From: Candidatus Woesearchaeota archaeon | GTDB lineage: Archaea; Nanobdellota; Nanobdellia; SCGC-AAA011-G17; JACOZS01 | Direction: 5' to 3' | NCBI GenBank assembly: GCA_016181215.1 | Contig: JACOZS010000008.1 | Span: forward strand, 1 to 5,882 | DNA: 5,882 bases | Shown: positions 4,797 to 5,882 of the stretch, piece after piece | How the letters are laid out: each line of letters begins with the position of its first letter | Numbering within the stretch: the stretch's first letter is position 1 | The notes under the pieces: model-generated | Databases searched by the model: none | What the model saw: only the letters and a program-made list of their open reading frames with translations | Told to the model about the DNA's origin: nothing | Made by a program: the position numbers and the translations under genes

Positions 4797-5882
4797 ATGC
4801 TATCTGATAAGGACCTAAAGGCAAAATACAAACCAATATTCTGGAAGTCTCCGGAGCGTTTTTATCCAGTTGAAACTTTGACTTCTGAGGGATACTCTAG
4901 GAATATATGCAAGAATTGTAAAAAACCTTTTTGGTCTGTTTCTAAAAGAGACGTATGCATGGATCCTTTATGTTCTAAGAATGAAAGTTTTGGATTCATA
5001 GGTAAATCTCCTTCAAAAACAAGATTAAACTATATAGAAGTGTGGCTTGAATTCAGCAAGATGTTCAAGAAACTCGGATATACTCCAATAAAAAGATATC
5101 CCATAGTGGCAAGATGGCACCCTACCCTGGAATACGCCAACGCTTCAATAGCGGCATTTCAACCTTATGTAATAAGCGGTGAAGTAGAACCCCCCGCAAA
5201 TCCCCTTGTTATACCTCAATTATGTTTCAGAACAACAGACATAGATAATGTCGGTTTAACAGGATCTCACATGACTGTCTTTTCCATGATAGGACAGCAT
5301 GCTTTCGTAAAACCAAAAGACTGGTCCCAGAATAAATACTTCCAGGATATCTATCAATGGTTAAGAAAAGGACTCGGATTGCCAAAAGATGAAATTGTTT
5401 TTCACGAAGACGCATGGGCAGGAAATAATAATTTAGGGCCCTGCCTGGAGTATTTTTCAAGAGGATGCGAATTAGGAAACCAGGTTTATATGATGTACGA
5501 GCAGGTATCAGACAGTCAGGTCGCTGATTTAAAAATCAAAGTTCTTGACATGGGCATGGGCATGGAACGAAATGCATGGTTCTCTCAAGGAACAAACACA
5601 ATTTACGAAGCTTCTTTCCCAAAAACACTTCAAAAGTTGCACAAAGAGACAGGATTAAAGACAAATTCTAATTTAATCAAGAAGTATGTTCCATACGCCG
5701 GAATGCTCAACGTGGATGAAGTATCAGACATAGAAAAAGCATGGAAGGACATAGCCAGAAAACTAAAATTAGACGTCAAAGATTTAAAAGAAAATGTACT
5801 GCCGCAAGCAGCATTATACTCAATAGCAGAACACTCAAGGGCACTTTTAGTAATGTTCGTAGACGGAGCGCTTCCAAGTAAT
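4797..5882 (+). CDS. alaS: Alanyl-tRNA synthetase, archaeal type, 3' partial
   Basis: This enzyme charges tRNA-Ala with alanine in the cytoplasm. The frame runs without a stop from ATG 4797 to the right edge, giving 362 residues, roughly the first 40 percent of a typical archaeal enzyme of about 900 residues. The N-terminal archaeal four-Cys element is present: C38-x2-C41 and C54-x4-C59, with KKPFWSVSKRDVC between. Class II motif 2 and its surroundings read FRTTDIDNVGLTGSHMTVFS, followed by the archaeal strand block ending in the RGCELGNQVYMMYEQVSDSQ region. Motif 3 is DMGMGMERNAWFSQG with the G-x-G-x-E-R core. The editing and C-Ala domains would lie beyond the window. The ATG is the first in frame and is supported by the TATA box about 25 bases upstream. 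The gene probably forms its own transcription unit after the protease gene. Confidence 0.96.
   Translation, partial: MLSDKDLKAKYKPIFWKSPERFYPVETLTSEGYSRNICKNCKKPFWSVSKRDVCMDPLCSKNESFGFIGKSPSKTRLNYIEVWLEFSKMFKKLGYTPIKRYPIVARWHPTLEYANASIAAFQPYVISGEVEPPANPLVIPQLCFRTTDIDNVGLTGSHMTVFSMIGQHAFVKPKDWSQNKYFQDIYQWLRKGLGLPKDEIVFHEDAWAGNNNLGPCLEYFSRGCELGNQVYMMYEQVSDSQVADLKIKVLDMGMGMERNAWFSQGTNTIYEASFPKTLQKLHKETGLKTNSNLIKKYVPYAGMLNVDEVSDIEKAWKDIARKLKLDVKDLKENVLPQAALYSIAEHSRALLVMFVDGALPSN

Overview
The window looks like a piece of an AT-rich archaeal chromosome, most likely from a DPANN-type lineage (Woesearchaeota/Pacearchaeota-like). Three things support this. The 3' end encodes an archaeal-type alanyl-tRNA synthetase. 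Several genes lack a Shine-Dalgarno sequence but carry a TATA box centred about 25-28 bases before the ATG, as in leaderless archaeal transcripts. The remaining genes (an Asn-rich beta-helix surface protein, small coiled-coil proteins, and a DUF5678-like protein next to a retropepsin-like protein) resemble DPANN gene content. The lineage is inferred from memory of families, not from a search.

Layout, all genes on the + strand: (1) 1-2258, the C-terminal 751 residues of a large secreted parallel beta-helix protein, open at the left edge and anchored by a C-terminal membrane helix; (2) 2274-3110, a 278-residue charged helical protein of unknown function with its own probable leaderless promoter; (3) 3187-3662, a small protein with a disordered N-terminus and a coiled-coil C-terminus, broken by an apparent one-base frameshift near 3475-3480; (4) 3666-4034, a second small helical protein three bases downstream; (5) 4100-4291 and 4291-4755, a DUF5678-like protein and a retropepsin-like aspartic protease sharing one base (TAATG); (6) 4797 to the right edge, the first 362 residues of alanyl-tRNA synthetase.

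The genes seem to fall into at least four transcription units: the beta-helix gene with the downstream coil gene, the two-gene coil operon, the DUF5678/protease pair, and alaS. Two points deserve attention. The first is the frameshifted gene at 3187-3662, whose two halves join into one sensible protein if a single A is restored. The second is the regulatory-looking sequence around the DUF5678/protease pair. There a perfect 13-bp palindrome (CGGAAA-C-TTTCCG, inside a 16-bp exact repeat) occurs both in front of the pair and inside the protease coding sequence, and a separate 17-bp exact direct repeat brackets the pair. No RNA genes, CRISPR arrays, insertion sequences or origins were seen.
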